Positions 6,447-7,301 of a stretch of 7,301 bases of DNA are shown in pieces. Numbering within the stretch: the first letter of the stretch is position 1; every line of letters begins with the position of its first letter. Under the pieces are notes generated by a model. The model was not told where the DNA came from. It saw only the letters and a program-made list of their open reading frames with translations, and searched no databases. The DNA is from Luminiphilus sp. (GTDB lineage Bacteria > Pseudomonadota > Gammaproteobacteria > Pseudomonadales > Halieaceae): NCBI GenBank assembly GCA_024638905.1, contig JAHEJH010000123.1, positions 1 through 7,301 on the forward strand. Direction: 5' to 3'. The translations under genes and the position numbers were made by a program.

Positions 6447-7118
6447 ATGGCAAGCAATATCAGCAACGGAGCCAGTGCGGACGAGCGTGCCAACGCGGCG
6501 CCGTCGATCATATTCGGTGTCTTTCTGCTGTCTCTGGGTTATGCCGTACTGCGTTACCACATTCTCGGGCCGGTTCCCTGGAAAGACTTTCCGCTGTTTA
6601 TCCTCAATAAAGGGGTGTGTCTGGCGGCGTTTCTGCTGTTAACGCTCAACTTCAGCCTCGGGCCCTACAAAAGCCTCGGCGGCGCAGTCGCTACCTCTTG
6701 GCTTAACGCCCGCAAAGCGCTGGGCATGACCGGCTTCTTATTTGTGCTGATTCATGTGCTGATGAGCTTTTTACTGTTTCACCCTGCGGTGTACGGCAAG
6801 TTCTTTATGCCTGATGGCACGCTCACGCTGAATGCAGGTTTGAGCATGCTGGGCGGGGTGGCTGCCTTTGTCGTGCTCTGGGGCTACAACATGAGCTTCC
6901 AGACTTTCCTGCGAGAAGATGCGGCGTTTATCCAGTTCATTACCTCGCGACGGTTCATGCTGTTTGCCCTACTACTGGGCGCGGGGCATTTGTTCTTTAT
7001 GGGCTATAGCGGCTGGCTTCAGCCCGCGGGTTGGCATGGCGGTTTGCCGCCGATCAGCATGGTCGCCTTCGCCTGTTTCGCCGCGGGTTATGTGATTAAC
7101 TTGCTCGGCCGAGAATAA
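6447..7118 (+). CDS. six-helix membrane protein, ferric-reductase-like transmembrane domain
   Basis: This is a 223-residue inner-membrane protein with a polar N-terminus of about 18 residues and six hydrophobic segments, at about 19-37, 53-72, 92-112, 129-147, 168-187 and 203-220. The third segment, entered by ARKALGMTGF and carrying H103 in LIHVLM, and the fifth, with H181 in GAGHLFF, resemble the haem-ligating helices of the ferric reductase-like domain (YedZ/MsrQ relatives). H38, H112 and H197 are further candidate ligands. The likely role is a b-type haem electron carrier, but no NAD(P)H or flavin domain is fused to it, so any partner must be separate. It does not look like a full MsrQ, and no msrP is beside it. 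It lies 60 bp after the P450 and 19 bp before the ureohydrolase, so it is probably co-expressed with both. Whether it passes electrons to the P450 is speculative. The ATG is supported by GAGGGAG just upstream. Confidence 0.78.
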   Translation: MASNISNGASADERANAAPSIIFGVFLLSLGYAVLRYHILGPVPWKDFPLFILNKGVCLAAFLLLTLNFSLGPYKSLGGAVATSWLNARKALGMTGFLFVLIHVLMSFLLFHPAVYGKFFMPDGTLTLNAGLSMLGGVAAFVVLWGYNMSFQTFLREDAAFIQFITSRRFMLFALLLGAGHLFFMGYSGWLQPAGWHGGLPPISMVAFACFAAGYVINLLGRE

Positions 7119-7137
7119 CGACAACAGAGAAGTATAT

Positions 7138-7301
7138 ATGAGCTCACCCTCCGATCAGGCAATGCTCCGCGAGAGCCTCAAAGGTGTGACCGAGGAGGCC
7201 ACCTACGGCGGCATCTTAAGTTTTATGCGCCGCCGGTATACCCGCGATTTGGCCGACGCCGATGTCGCCGTGCTGGGTATTCCCTTCGACTTAGCCACAA
7301 C
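7138..7301 (+). CDS. arginase/agmatinase-family ureohydrolase (3' partial)
   Basis: Only the first 54 codons are present before the window ends; full enzymes are usually about 300-350 residues. The visible part contains YGGILSFMRRRYTRDL (23-38) and the first beta strand DVAVLGIPFDLAT (42-54), characteristic of the N-terminus of agmatinase/guanidinobutyrase-type ureohydrolases. The metal-binding Asp/His motifs lie beyond the edge and cannot be checked. Such enzymes use a binuclear Mn (or Ni) centre to split a guanidino group into urea and an amine. Whether the substrate is agmatine, guanidinobutyrate, another guanidino compound or formimidoylglutamate cannot be told. The gene starts 19 bp after the membrane protein, with GAGAAG (7127-7132) 5 nt before the ATG, so it belongs to the same operon. 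Confidence 0.82.
   Translation, partial: MSSPSDQAMLRESLKGVTEEATYGGILSFMRRRYTRDLADADVAVLGIPFDLAT

Overview
This 7.3 kb window looks like chromosomal DNA from a Gram-negative, probably marine gammaproteobacterium. The evidence is a TonB-dependent outer-membrane receptor, exported proteins with signal peptides, Shine-Dalgarno-type ribosome sites, moderately GC-rich codon use and tight operon-like spacing. The taxonomic guess is an inference from gene style; no rRNA or tRNA is present to fix it. No CRISPR array, insertion sequence, prophage gene or attachment site was seen.

Layout. Positions 2-901 (+) are the 3' part of a fold-type I PLP aminotransferase of the histidinol-phosphate aminotransferase type. 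Positions 1014-1298 (+) encode a small exported protein with a Cys-His-His-Cys motif. After 44 bp comes 1343-3766 (+), a TonB-dependent receptor closely resembling the zinc receptor ZnuD, but with five long His/Asp/Glu-rich insertions built partly from in-frame 12- and 24-bp repeats. A strong hairpin plus T-run at 3790-3815 ends this unit. The convergent gene at 3798-4754 (-), an exported alpha/beta hydrolase with a TTG start, has its stop codon inside that hairpin's loop. A 243-bp intergenic region at 4755-4997 separates the hydrolase from a divergent rightward unit. That unit contains a soluble bacterial cytochrome P450 (4998-6386), a six-helix ferric-reductase-like membrane protein (6447-7118) and the start of an arginase/agmatinase-family ureohydrolase (7138 to the window edge).

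How the genes fit together. The small CxxC protein and the receptor very likely form a metal-acquisition unit, most plausibly for zinc: the receptor's surface loops would capture the metal and TonB would power its import. No recognisable Zur operator was found. The P450, membrane cytochrome-like protein and ureohydrolase are spaced as one operon, but no common pathway is obvious. No ferredoxin or ferredoxin reductase for the P450 lies in the window. The aminotransferase and hydrolase have clear folds and catalytic residues but unknown substrates.

The two most distinctive signals are the repeat-driven expansion of metal-binding loops in the ZnuD-like receptor and the unusual P450 / haem-type membrane protein / ureohydrolase neighbourhood. 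Neither is shown to be a new system by sequence reading alone.
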